A stretch of DNA of 64,000 nucleotides, from NCBI RefSeq assembly GCF_900112585.1, contig NZ_FOLY01000001.1:558001-622000 (forward strand), read 5' to 3'. Below, in pieces: positions 1 through 8,077 of this stretch. The stretch's first letter is position 1; every line of letters begins with the position of its first letter. Both the position numbers and the translations under genes were made by a program. The notes under the pieces were generated by a model that saw only the letters and a program-made list of their open reading frames with translations, was not told the DNA's origin and ran no database searches. The stretch comes from Kushneria avicenniae (GTDB lineage Bacteria; Pseudomonadota; Gammaproteobacteria; Pseudomonadales; Halomonadaceae).

Positions 1-283
1 GAACGATTTCCATGAAGGGCCGCAGATAGCGCTGTCTGGCATCCTGATGCCCCAGAGCTTTTGAGACCCAGCCCGAAAGCACGCTCAGCAGTCGATACAG
101 TGCTACGGCCAGCGCTGCCAGCAGGCACTGATGGGCATAAAGCAGCGGGATCGTGACAGCAGCCAGCACAATGGCCGCAAGGGCAAGACCTGTTGGTGAG
201 ATCCGCCAGGTGACAAGCTGGTGCGCCGTCCATGCCATGATGGATCGGCACGAACGGCGCATTCGAAAGGTCAGATCAGACAT
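1..283 (-). CDS. Partial membrane protein, function not recognised (C-terminus outside window)
   Basis: An open minus-strand frame runs off the window edge without a stop. The chosen ATG at 283 directly follows a GAGG stretch; in-frame ATGs at 262 and 238 are alternatives. The visible part begins with a short basic region rich in Arg, followed by a hydrophobic segment at about residues 33-52 and a second at about 55-72, then a charged stretch. It lies 81 bases downstream of the RsmF-like gene on the same strand and may be co-transcribed with it. Too little is present to name a family. A CDP-alcohol phosphotransferase-like fold was considered, but the DG..AR motif is not visible. Confidence 0.45.
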   Translation of the reverse strand, partial: MSDLTFRMRRSCRSIMAWTAHQLVTWRISPTGLALAAIVLAAVTIPLLYAHQCLLAALAVALYRLLSVLSGWVSKALGHQDARQRYLRPFMEIV

Positions 284-364
284 CCTCGATACCGAAGCAA
301 AAGAGGCGTCATTGTAGTGATGGCACCTATTGGCGTCGATGCCAACCTGTGCGGGCGATGCCGC

Positions 365-1090
365 TCACGACTGTCCGCACTCGAATACCGCCATGAACTG
401 CTCGTCACCGTCGACGCAATCCATCACATGCACGGCTCTGGCAATGCGCGGGTCGAGCTGCTGGCCACCATGGCAGGTGCCGGCAGGACGCCCGATAACG
501 CCCGACAGAGTGATATTGTGAAGTGCAACACCCTTGTGGGCGTCGTTGAGCACCTGATCGATCACCATTTCATTGCTCTGCGTTGAATGGCCATGGGTCA
601 TGTATACGACACGTCCCCCCTCGCGGCAAAGCTTGATGGCACGGAGGAGCAGCGACACCAGCCGCTCGCAGCGCTGTCGCGGCGACTGATGCCGACCGAT
701 AACGGCCGGGATATCGAGCAGCACTCGATCAAAGGCACCCATCTCCTGTGGTAACAGTCGTTCATCACCCAGGCGGGTCATGGTGACATTGTCAGGCGTG
801 TGGCGAAGCGACACGCTCTCCAGAGACAGCGCCCCCGAGATGTTGGCCACCAGTTCGCCGCGCTCGTCCAGTTCATCAGAAATCATGGACATACGCTGAC
901 GACCGGAGCCATACATGTCCAGCACGCGATGATGAGGCGCAACATCCAGCAGCTTCAGGCCGTAACGGCTGGGTTGAGGCTGCTCCTGCATGGCATATGG
1001 CGTCGGTATGACGTGCGGGGCCGGGCAGCCCAGCGGAAAGGGGATGGCATCAGCGGTGCGCGCCGAGAGACCGGAAGATTGGGTATCCAT
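365..1090 (-). CDS. Degenerate RsmB/RsmF-type rRNA m5C methyltransferase homologue lacking both catalytic cysteines
   Basis: The 241-residue product keeps the layout of the RsmF (YebU) methyltransferase core: a YxMQE segment (about 32-36), a SAM motif I position reading VLDMYGSG (56-63), a VAN motif (81-83), and a motif IV region reading VLLDIPA (123-129). In active family members motif IV is DAPC and motif VI is TC; here these are IPA (Ala129) and TH (His166). Both cysteines used for covalent catalysis and release are therefore absent, and the SAM loop has lost its usual AAAPGGK pattern. The C-terminal PUA-like part of RsmF is missing as well. Start: ATG at 1090 (MDTQ) is preceded by an AGGA stretch; a TTG at 1135 could extend it by 15 residues. 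It is probably not an m5C methyltransferase. Whether it binds SAM or RNA cannot be told from sequence. Confidence 0.7.
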   Translation of the reverse strand: MDTQSSGLSARTADAIPFPLGCPAPHVIPTPYAMQEQPQPSRYGLKLLDVAPHHRVLDMYGSGRQRMSMISDELDERGELVANISGALSLESVSLRHTPDNVTMTRLGDERLLPQEMGAFDRVLLDIPAVIGRHQSPRQRCERLVSLLLRAIKLCREGGRVVYMTHGHSTQSNEMVIDQVLNDAHKGVALHNITLSGVIGRPAGTCHGGQQLDPRIARAVHVMDCVDGDEQFMAVFECGQS

Positions 1091-1149
1091 ACCTGATAAT
1101 TCCTGAAGTCCATGTTCGGGTCGGCATCCTGCCAACCTTTGACGCCCTT

Positions 1150-1181
1150 ATCGTACAATATTTTTATATATCTTGTACAAG
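1150..1181 (-). promoter_or_regulatory. AT-rich promoter region with a CTTGTACAAG palindrome
   Basis: The 10-bp perfect palindrome CTTGTACAAG lies at 1172-1181. After an AT-only stretch it is followed by a second TTGTAC at 1152-1157 as read on the minus strand. The element sits 60-90 bases upstream of the RsmF-like gene, where a promoter is expected. TTGTACAAG recurs at 60942-60950 upstream of the RibD-like gene. An operator role is inference. Confidence 0.35.
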
Positions 1182-1250
1182 AAATAGCGTCGAAATCATC
1201 AATATCGAACCGTGGTTAAATCGGGTCGGTAATCACCATTACCCGACAAT

Positions 1251-1287
1251 AAAACGGGCCGATACCCTGATGGCATCGGCCCGTTTT
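1251..1287 (-). terminator. Intrinsic terminator of the NlpC/P60 gene
   Basis: A perfect 13-bp stem AAAACGGGCCGAT / ATCGGCCCGTTTT with an 11-base loop lies 18 bases after the stop of the NlpC/P60 gene. The stem ends in T4 on both strands, so it may also terminate plus-strand readthrough. Confidence 0.8.
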
Positions 1288-1304
1288 GCAATAACATCAT
1301 GTGC

Positions 1305-1892
1305 TCAGGGGGTGGTGCGCATGGCCAGCACGTTGGCATCCAGCGCCCGACGGGACTGCCAGTAATGGCGGTTCCAGTAGGGATTGTCCAAGCTGGAGAT
1401 CTTTACACCACGCGAACTTGAAGCGTGCATGAAACGGCCCTCACCCACATAGATGCCGACATGGCGATCGCCGCGCCACGGTTTGAAAAAAACCAGATCG
1501 CCGGCCTTGAGCGCATCCTTTTCGATACGTCTTCCGGTAAGCACCTGCCCTGCCGTGGTTCTTGGCAGATTCATGTCAAAGCTGTCACGAAAGATCTGCT
1601 GCACCAGCGAAGAGCAGTCGATACCGCTGCTGCTCTCACCGCCGAATCGGTAAGGCGTTCCCTGCCAGGTATCGAACTCGGCCATCAGCGCGGCCTCGAT
1701 ATCGATCGGGTAAGCGTTTTCAGGGGAGGTGTAAGCCTGGCGCGGTTGTTTCCCTGCTTTCGCTTTCGACGTTTTAACCGTCGAAAGCGAAAGCATGGCC
1801 ATGTCCTTTCCGCCATTTTGTGAATCGGGCTGGGAAGCAGCACACCCTCCCAGAGCAAGACAAACCAGACTACCGATGATTATTCGCCGCAT
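1305..1892 (-). CDS. NlpC/P60 family peptidoglycan hydrolase lipoprotein
   Basis: A 195-residue secreted lipoprotein of the MepS/Spr type, predicted to cut murein peptide cross-links at the cell envelope. The N-terminus is a short lipoprotein signal with lipobox LGGC (Cys17). A Ser/Lys-rich linker follows to about residue 60, then the NlpC/P60 domain (about 65-185) with catalytic Cys93 in GIDCSS, His144 in RHVGIY and a third polar residue, His156 in MHAS. The start at 1892 puts the signal peptide at the N-terminus; an upstream in-frame start at 1970 would add 26 residues and bury the signal. It is a single-gene unit with its own terminator. The 220 bases upstream are AT-rich and hold no gene. 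Confidence 0.9.
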   Translation of the reverse strand: MRRIIIGSLVCLALGGCAASQPDSQNGGKDMAMLSLSTVKTSKAKAGKQPRQAYTSPENAYPIDIEAALMAEFDTWQGTPYRFGGESSSGIDCSSLVQQIFRDSFDMNLPRTTAGQVLTGRRIEKDALKAGDLVFFKPWRGDRHVGIYVGEGRFMHASSSRGVKISSLDNPYWNRHYWQSRRALDANVLAMRTTP

Positions 1893-2072
1893 GTATACGG
1901 CCCTTTTTGTTGATCGAGCACTGGTCAATATCCTGAAATATCGTGTGGAAGATAACGAAGAGGCGCCCAAAAAGCGCCTTCAGCATATTAAGGAATTCGA
2001 TCAGACGTGGCGAGTATTTAAAATTAATCAAACCACCCTTGTTATGACCAAAGTACTAATCGAAAACCACTC

Positions 2073-2105
2073 AAAAGTAACAAAAATACACTTTTTATTA
2101 CTTTT
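2073..2105. terminator. Long A/T hairpin, possible terminator of the DUF1266 gene
   Basis: AAAAGTAA and TTACTTTT flank an inner AAAAA / TTTTT stem with a TACAC loop, giving an almost continuous stem made of A and T. It begins 8 bases beyond the stop of the minus-strand DUF1266 gene. A terminator usually has a GC core, so this is a weak candidate and may only be an AT-rich inverted repeat. Confidence 0.35.
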
Positions 2106-2112
2106 TGATGCG

Positions 2113-4395
2113 CTAGTGCAGAATACGCGCATCTCCGGGTAGCGTATCGGCATGCATGGGCGGCCAGCGCTCGTGGTGGGTGCCCGGAAAATCAAGACTG
2201 GCCCAGCTTCCCACCAGCGGCGGAAGACCTGTCTGCCACGCGGTCATGGCCTGATTGAACTCTGATAGAAAATCCTCTCGTTCAGGCGTGGCCACCATGA
2301 AAAAGCTGTATCCCGCCAGCATTCCCCTGCCATAGGCCCACCAGTCGCTGTAGTGGCGCGAGGCCAGCGTCAGCGCCTGATCCAGATAATCATTGAAGGC
2401 GTCAGAATTCAGCCAGCCCAGCTGTCGCGCGGCGGCGGCAAGATCCACCAGCTGCGCGATATCCCACGCTGCCATATCAATATCGTTGCAGTGATGATCG
2501 TTTTTGAGCACACGGCGCAGCCTCTCGAGGTGCACCCCCTCATCCTCACTGCGATCAGCGGATTCAAGCACGGCAATTTCCTGCTGCAAACGCCGCTTGT
2601 TAAGGGTGTAGGGTGCGTAATTGATCAGATATTCCTGGCGATCACCGGCGTCTACCAGAAAGTCGAGAAACCGGGTCAACTGTGTACTACCGCCAATGCC
2701 ATAGTGACTATCGAGCCACTCACGAATTTCGTTGGCCTGCGCGCCGTACTGCCTTTCGGGTTCCCCCCAGAGCACTGCATTCAGCGGCCCCGACAGAGCC
2801 AGTGCCGTGAATCGTGACAGCGATGGGCGCCTGCCCGGCTCCTGATGAAACCCGACGGGGGCTGTCAGCCAGTGAAAGGGGCTGCCGGGATCCTGACGAT
2901 GCCATTCGATATCTTCTGCCAGAGACGCCTGGCTACCATCTTCTGGAAGTGCCTGCTCCCATGCCTGCCAGGCCGCCAGCAGGGTATCCATTTCGGGATA
3001 GTGACGATGCAGCGTCGCGGCAAGCCGGATGTAACAACGCTCGAGCAGCACGGCGTCACCATAATCGGCATTTTCAAACATCTGCAGATGAAAGGCGTAC
3101 TTTTCCGCCATGAAGATCGTGGCAGAACCCGAGGCACAGTTCGCCAGCAGCCGGCGGCCGGTCAAAAGCTCTGATGAAGGGGTACCAAAGGGGGTTCCGG
3201 ACGCCGGTAGCCGGCCATGATGCGCATCGGAGGCCAGCTGGTTGAGGTGATGTACCTGCCCGGGCAGCCAGAAGCGTGACAGCCCTGCCACGCCCTCCTC
3301 GGGTCGCCAGTCCAGAACGTCATGAAGATATTCGCGACTCTGATCACGCTGTTCCTTGCCCATCTCGGGCGCCACATACTGTCGATACAGCAGATCAGGC
3401 TCCCGAATCGACGCGACGGTGAGCGCCCAGTGACGCGCGCTGCTTCGAAAGCCGAGAATCATGGATCGTGAACGATCGCGAAGATCATCACTGAGCAATT
3501 GATGCAGCGGTATCTGCAAGGGACTGTCATCGGCTTCCAGCAACAGCTGCCAGTCGGTGGTGAAGCTCTCCATCAGGTCGAGCCCTTCATGCAGGCTGCG
3601 ACCGCGCTGCCAGGCCAGGGCCACCTGATGCCAGCTATCGTAGCGGCGCGTCAGCAGATCCACTCCGTGTGCGGCAAACCCTCTGGCTTCCTCCTGATCC
3701 AGCCATCCCATGGCCATGCCGGCCCAGGCCAGATCCACCAGACGCAGCCAGTCCCAGGCAGCCACATCACGTGGCTGTCCCTGAACGACAAAGGCCTCGA
3801 GTGTGGCAGCATAGGTAGCCTGAGGCGCCATGCGCGCATGCCACTTGAGCCGCTTTGCCCGATCCATGGCCGTAAAGCGTTGATGATCAAGCTCCCAGCC
3901 ATGGCGATGCCCCTGCCCTGCCAGCCAGAGCAGCATCCGGATCAGCTCATCACGATCATGAATGGACCAGACCTTGCGCAAAAAATATCCGGTACGCTCA
4001 CGTTCCAGAGCCGCAGCGTCCAGGCTGTCGATCATGATGGGCGCAAAGGGCGCGCGGGCGCGCCATATCGCACTGTCGCCCTGATCGGGCCAGGGCGGCT
4101 GTGCGACACTCCCCTGAAACCAGCTCAACCACAGCGCGAGCGCCTCCTCATCCAGCCACTGCGCATTGAAGGCCAGCACCAGCATGGTGACGGCTTCATC
4201 ACGCTGCGCCTGATCAAGGCGACCTACCATCTGCCACCCCAGAGCGCCGGGCTCTTCGATGTCCATGCTGCGAAGGCGCGCGAGGGCACGGGAAACACTC
4301 ATGGCCCGCTCGGGGGGGACCTCACGATGCCAGCCGTGGCTGGCCAGACGCTGGGCACACCAGATCTGCAGGCTCTCTTTCAAAAAATACCTCAT
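2113..4395 (-). CDS. DUF1266-domain protein with two copies of the domain core
   Basis: A 760-residue cytoplasmic protein with no signal peptide or membrane segment, very rich in Trp, Arg and acidic residues. Two segments align with each other: residues 212-268 and 642-699. Both start AAWD, continue LVDLA, then GWL, and end in a Tyr/Trp-rich helix (RYDSWHQVAL and RHYSDWWAYG). This pattern is that of DUF1266 (the YbeU/YbeR type), whose function is unknown. The size is about twice that of a single-domain member. No good Shine-Dalgarno precedes the ATG at 4395, so expression may be weak. It stands alone between the NlpC gene and an acyltransferase gene. Confidence 0.65.
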   Translation of the reverse strand: MRYFLKESLQIWCAQRLASHGWHREVPPERAMSVSRALARLRSMDIEEPGALGWQMVGRLDQAQRDEAVTMLVLAFNAQWLDEEALALWLSWFQGSVAQPPWPDQGDSAIWRARAPFAPIMIDSLDAAALERERTGYFLRKVWSIHDRDELIRMLLWLAGQGHRHGWELDHQRFTAMDRAKRLKWHARMAPQATYAATLEAFVVQGQPRDVAAWDWLRLVDLAWAGMAMGWLDQEEARGFAAHGVDLLTRRYDSWHQVALAWQRGRSLHEGLDLMESFTTDWQLLLEADDSPLQIPLHQLLSDDLRDRSRSMILGFRSSARHWALTVASIREPDLLYRQYVAPEMGKEQRDQSREYLHDVLDWRPEEGVAGLSRFWLPGQVHHLNQLASDAHHGRLPASGTPFGTPSSELLTGRRLLANCASGSATIFMAEKYAFHLQMFENADYGDAVLLERCYIRLAATLHRHYPEMDTLLAAWQAWEQALPEDGSQASLAEDIEWHRQDPGSPFHWLTAPVGFHQEPGRRPSLSRFTALALSGPLNAVLWGEPERQYGAQANEIREWLDSHYGIGGSTQLTRFLDFLVDAGDRQEYLINYAPYTLNKRRLQQEIAVLESADRSEDEGVHLERLRRVLKNDHHCNDIDMAAWDIAQLVDLAAAARQLGWLNSDAFNDYLDQALTLASRHYSDWWAYGRGMLAGYSFFMVATPEREDFLSEFNQAMTAWQTGLPPLVGSWASLDFPGTHHERWPPMHADTLPGDARILH

Positions 4396-4460
4396 GGGAC
4401 AGATGTTCGATCACACCACTACGGGGCGGCCGGCATTGTAACCCGAACCGCCCCTGTCCC

Positions 4461-5753
4461 TCAGCGGGGCTCGCGCGAATCGACCATACGTTCGGCGTGC
4501 GTTTTTGTTCTGACTGGCGCTGCCGGTAGCATCCAGCTCAGAATCCAGCGTCGTATACGAACAACGAACTGCTCCTGGAACAGGACACAGAGGATAACCG
4601 TCAGCAGCAGATAGACCGGATAGAGCCACACGGAACTCTCACCGGCTGCGGCCAGGCACAGACGCAGATTGTCGGGACACAGCGAGGGCTCGCCCTTCAG
4701 GATCTGCTCGCTTCGACTGAAGATCACATAAAGAGGCACGTGCAGGGCAAACATTGGCAGCGAAGCACCGCCCAGGCGACCGGCAAATTTGGTCAATCGT
4801 GCACTGTTCGGCGTGGGGATATGAACGCAAAGATAAATCAGCGCCATTTCGGCCGTAAGCAGCAGACCATTATGCAACAGGTAATACCAGGCGCGCCCAT
4901 GCTCAAGCAGCCAGATCGCCACCAGACAGCACACCACGATATAGAGTACCAGCGCCAGCTTGCCGCGCAGCGCCAGCAGTCTGCCGGCATTTTTCTGCTG
5001 CATATAAAAGGCGCACAGCAAAATGCCGGCGATAAATTCTGGCAGTCGAATAATCGGATTGCGGTGCAGAATCCCCGTTTCCGGCATATCAAACGGCGTA
5101 AAGGCAATGACCACCAACGGCGGCACCAGATAAACCAGATTGGTGATCAATATGGCCAGCCGGGTCCTTTTGAGCTTCATGAGCCGGGGCGCGATGAAAG
5201 GAAAGGTCAGATAAAAGAAAAACAGCGCCGAAATGGACCAGGACGGCGGATTGAACGTCAGATAATAGGGATTCCAGGCGTGAAGCATGAAGACGTTGAG
5301 CACGACATTGAACCAGAGCTCGAAGTCGCCCATGGTGTGGCGCAGCGCCTCGGGATTGACAATCCCGGTGTCGTTGTTGACGTCATAAAGCACAAAGCGT
5401 AGCGACGTTCCGGCATCCTGCGCTGTCAGTGCCAGATAGCCAACGCCTGCCGATACCGCCATCGCCAGTAGACAGGAACCGATATGGATCGGATAAAGAT
5501 TGGCAAAGCGCTTGGTCATGAAGCTTCTGGCCGGTTCGCGCATCTCGTGTTGATCGTTGAGATACACATGCGCCAGCAGAAAGCCCGACAGAATGAAAAA
5601 GGTACTGGTCGAGAAAAATCCAAGATCCGTGACATAGCCCGACCAGCTTCTGACGGACGGGTAGTTATGCAGGGTATGGAAAATAACGATATAGAGACCG
5701 AGAAAGAATCTCAGCCACTCAAGTCCAATAAATCGCTCTTTGGAAGAGGCCAT
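4461..5753 (-). CDS. Acyltransferase 3 family membrane protein (OafA/YrhL-like)
   Basis: A 430-residue polytopic protein with about ten hydrophobic segments. The N-terminal motif EWLRFFLGLYIVIFHT (about 10-25) carries the family's conserved His of the acyl-transfer site, and TFFILSGFLL follows in the second helix. Acyltransferase-3 proteins move acetyl or other acyl groups from the cytoplasm onto sugars of O-antigen, exopolysaccharide or similar surface molecules. The acceptor here is unknown because no polysaccharide genes are adjacent. ATG 5753 has a GAGTGA site at a suitable distance; GTG 5762 is an alternative start. The gene ends 65 bases before the DUF1266 start and could be co-transcribed with it. 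Confidence 0.85.
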   Translation of the reverse strand: MASSKERFIGLEWLRFFLGLYIVIFHTLHNYPSVRSWSGYVTDLGFFSTSTFFILSGFLLAHVYLNDQHEMREPARSFMTKRFANLYPIHIGSCLLAMAVSAGVGYLALTAQDAGTSLRFVLYDVNNDTGIVNPEALRHTMGDFELWFNVVLNVFMLHAWNPYYLTFNPPSWSISALFFFYLTFPFIAPRLMKLKRTRLAILITNLVYLVPPLVVIAFTPFDMPETGILHRNPIIRLPEFIAGILLCAFYMQQKNAGRLLALRGKLALVLYIVVCCLVAIWLLEHGRAWYYLLHNGLLLTAEMALIYLCVHIPTPNSARLTKFAGRLGGASLPMFALHVPLYVIFSRSEQILKGEPSLCPDNLRLCLAAAGESSVWLYPVYLLLTVILCVLFQEQFVVRIRRWILSWMLPAAPVRTKTHAERMVDSREPR

Positions 5754-5893
5754 GATATTCACTCAAAGCACTGACGTAAGCAGGGCAAACCCGTCATGCC
5801 TTTTGGCAGATGACTGATTGCTGTCGGTTTGGCAAGCAACATACGCAGCTCTTGAGCATGCGTCTACATCGGATGGTCATATTATGTTAACCA

Positions 5894-6022
5894 TCACCGG
5901 ATATGAAAAACCCCTGCAGGACCGGTTTTTTTGAGCGTCACACAATGGGCGTGATGGGCATCATTATTGGAAACGGGCACACCGTTGGCCGTGGTGTAGC
6001 GGATGGCAGCCAGGTCGGTCAT
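5894..6022 (-). pseudogene. Possible remnant of a catalase 5' end in an otherwise empty gap
   Basis: The gap 5754-6222 holds no convincing gene. Inside it a 42-codon frame reads YTTANGVPVSNN followed by a GPAG stretch, resembling the N-terminus of monofunctional heme catalases (pattern TTxxGxPVxDNQN...GPRGP). The frame stops at 5894 and no further catalase sequence is found downstream in any frame. It could be a fragment left after deletion, or a chance resemblance. The rest of the gap shows only AT-rich stretches upstream of the acyltransferase gene. Confidence 0.25.
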
Positions 6023-6176
6023 TGATTGCGTTTCTGTATGAGCCCCAGCAATAGATAAATCCAAACAATCAATATCCGGATTTTTAATGGCCCTTCTCGA
6101 TACGAGCCATGGCGAAGATGACATGGACGGCCATCACGCACTGAGATAAAGCCAGCAGAACAAGGTCATGACGCAA

Positions 6177-6201
6177 CGACGCCCGACAGTGCCGGGCGTC
6201 G
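6177..6201 (-). terminator. Hairpin after the GlsB-type gene
   Basis: A perfect 9-bp stem CGACGCCCG / CGGGCGTCG with a 7-base loop starts 21 bases after the stop at 6223. The following minus-strand tract (TTGCGTC) is only weakly T-rich. Confidence 0.6.
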
Positions 6202-6222
6202 CAGAGAAGGGATTCAGCAGGT

Positions 6223-6480
6223 TCAGACCTTGCCGTTACCCTTGCCCTTGATCAGGGAAACCAGCCACAGCAGGATTACCGAGCCGATAATCGCCACGAC
6301 CAGTGAGCCGATAATGTTGTTGGAGCCGATACCCAGCATGCTGAAGATGGCGCCGCCCAGAACGGCACCCACGATACCCACGACGATGTTACCGAGAATA
6401 CCGAAGCCGCCACCACGCATGATCTTGCCGGCAATCCAGCCTGCCAGACCGCCAATGATCAGCCAAAGAATAATGCTCAT
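6223..6480 (-). CDS. GlsB/YeaQ/YmgE family stress-associated membrane protein
   Basis: An 85-residue very hydrophobic protein with three predicted membrane helices and the family's glycine pattern: WLIIGGLAGWIAGKIMRG (about 5-22), then GGGFGILGNIVVGIVGAVLGG. Members of this transglycosylase-associated family are small inner-membrane proteins, often induced in general stress or stationary phase; the molecular role is not settled. ATG 6480 has a strong GGGAGAAG site. Its length matches the usual 80-90 residues. Confidence 0.92.
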   Translation of the reverse strand: MSIILWLIIGGLAGWIAGKIMRGGGFGILGNIVVGIVGAVLGGAIFSMLGIGSNNIIGSLVVAIIGSVILLWLVSLIKGKGNGKV

Positions 6481-6676
6481 GGTCTTCTCCCTGATAACCA
6501 CCCTGCTTGAATGTTATGCCCTGCCCGGGCCGGGAAGGCTGCCTGTAACGTGCAGCGCTACCTGGAATATAGACGCTGTGTGACAGGTTACCAATCACAT
6601 TGCTTTCAGGCGGGGTGCCATGCGATTCGCTACAATCGGGTCGTGACTTTGGCAACGATCATGAACAGGGAACAAC

Positions 6677-8077
6677 ATGCCGCTATCGCTGCCCGGCTAC
6701 GCCGGCGACTGGTTCGAACGCAGCCTTGACCGACAGGTACGCCTGGCGGTGACAGGACTGTCCCGGGCCGGCAAGACAGCCTTTCTCACCTCGCTGGTCA
6801 ACCAGCTGCGCCATGCAGGTCTTGATGCCCGTCTGGACATGATGGGCTGCGCCCGCGAGGGTCGTCTGCTGGGCGCCCAGCGCCAGACCCAGCCGGACCT
6901 TTCCGTCCCGCGCTTTCCCTATGACCAGGCGCTGGCCTCTCTTGAGGGCAATCCGCCGGAGTGGCCCTCGCCGACTCGCGGCATCAGCGAGCTTCGCCTG
7001 CTCATTCGCTACAAGAGCCGTGCCAATAGCCGCCATTTTCTGGGTGAACAGCGCACGCTGACGCTGGATCTGATCGACTATCCCGGCGAGTGGCTGCTGG
7101 ATCTGCCCATGCTCCGTCAGAACTATCAGCAGTGGTGTGAGGCGCTTGGTGCCCAGCTGACCGGACGACGGCGCCGTTTTGCCGAACGCTTTCTCGACAG
7201 GATCAGCGGACTTGATCCCGCCGCTACCGCCGATGAGCAGCAGCTGGCCGATATCAGCGCCGAATACGCCCGCTCGCTCAATAGTGCCCGCAATGAAGGC
7301 GGCTATACCTGGGTTCAGCCGGGACGTTTTCTGCTGCCAGGCGAGCTGGATGGCGCGCCGGTACTGCAGTTTTTCCCGTGGCCGCTGGAACAGCTCGGCG
7401 ATCCGGCTCGGCTGGCCGAGCTGCCGGCCGACAGCAACTACCAGACACTGGCCCGACGCTTTGAACACTACAAGCGTACCGTGATCGGTCCCTTTTACCG
7501 CCAGCACTTTCGCCGCTTTGATCGCCAGATCGTGCTGGTGGATGTACTCTCGGCGCTCAACGCCGGCCCCGACGTTTTCGATGATCTGCGCCACGCCATC
7601 GCCACCCTGATGCAGAGCTTTGATTACGGCAACCGCAGTATCCTCTCGCGTTTGTTCAATCCACGTATCGATCGACTGGCGATCGCCGCCACCAAGGCCG
7701 ATCACGTCACGCCGGAGCAGCACGACAACCTGCTCTCACTGGTGCAGGCGCTGATGGCCGAGCCGCTGCGGGATCTGCGCTATGCCGATATCCCGGTCAA
7801 ATCACTGTCGCTGGCGGCCATTCGCGCCACTCAGGCCCGCACGGTCGAGCATGAGGGGCAGCGTCATCCGGCGCTCAAGGGGACTACCGAATCAGGTGAG
7901 GACGTTTTGATGTTTCCGGGCGAGGTGCCTTCGAAACTACCGGATGCCGACTTCTGGCAGCGACAGGGATTTGATTTCACGGCCTTCAAACCGGCCCGCC
8001 AGGGTCAGGGAGAAGCCCTGCCCCACATTCGCATGGACAGCGCACTGGACTGGCTACTGGGAGACAAGCTGCGATGA
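6677..8077 (+). CDS. ycjX: YcjX-like P-loop NTPase (DUF463)
   Basis: A 466-residue protein, essentially the length of Escherichia coli YcjX. A Walker A motif GLSRAGKT lies at residues 27-34 and a DLIDYPGEWLLDLP switch region at about 132-145. The family consists of dynamin/Ras-like GTPases linked to phage-shock and envelope-stress regulons; the cellular task is unclear. Start ATG 6677 has an AGGGAACAAC leader, and a TACAAT -10-like hexamer lies at 6631-6636. The next gene, ycjF, overlaps by 4 bases (ATGA), the conserved ycjXF arrangement, so the two are translationally coupled. The pspABC genes that often accompany the pair are not in this window. Confidence 0.93.
   Translation: MPLSLPGYAGDWFERSLDRQVRLAVTGLSRAGKTAFLTSLVNQLRHAGLDARLDMMGCAREGRLLGAQRQTQPDLSVPRFPYDQALASLEGNPPEWPSPTRGISELRLLIRYKSRANSRHFLGEQRTLTLDLIDYPGEWLLDLPMLRQNYQQWCEALGAQLTGRRRRFAERFLDRISGLDPAATADEQQLADISAEYARSLNSARNEGGYTWVQPGRFLLPGELDGAPVLQFFPWPLEQLGDPARLAELPADSNYQTLARRFEHYKRTVIGPFYRQHFRRFDRQIVLVDVLSALNAGPDVFDDLRHAIATLMQSFDYGNRSILSRLFNPRIDRLAIAATKADHVTPEQHDNLLSLVQALMAEPLRDLRYADIPVKSLSLAAIRATQARTVEHEGQRHPALKGTTESGEDVLMFPGEVPSKLPDADFWQRQGFDFTAFKPARQGQGEALPHIRMDSALDWLLGDKLR

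Noticed and set aside
1150-1181. TGTACA pair as a binding site of a light-responsive MerR/LitR-type regulator
   Set aside because: From memory such sites have two TGTACA-like halves separated by 12 bases. Here the separation is 16 and the second half is TGTACG, and no such regulator or photolyase gene is in the window.
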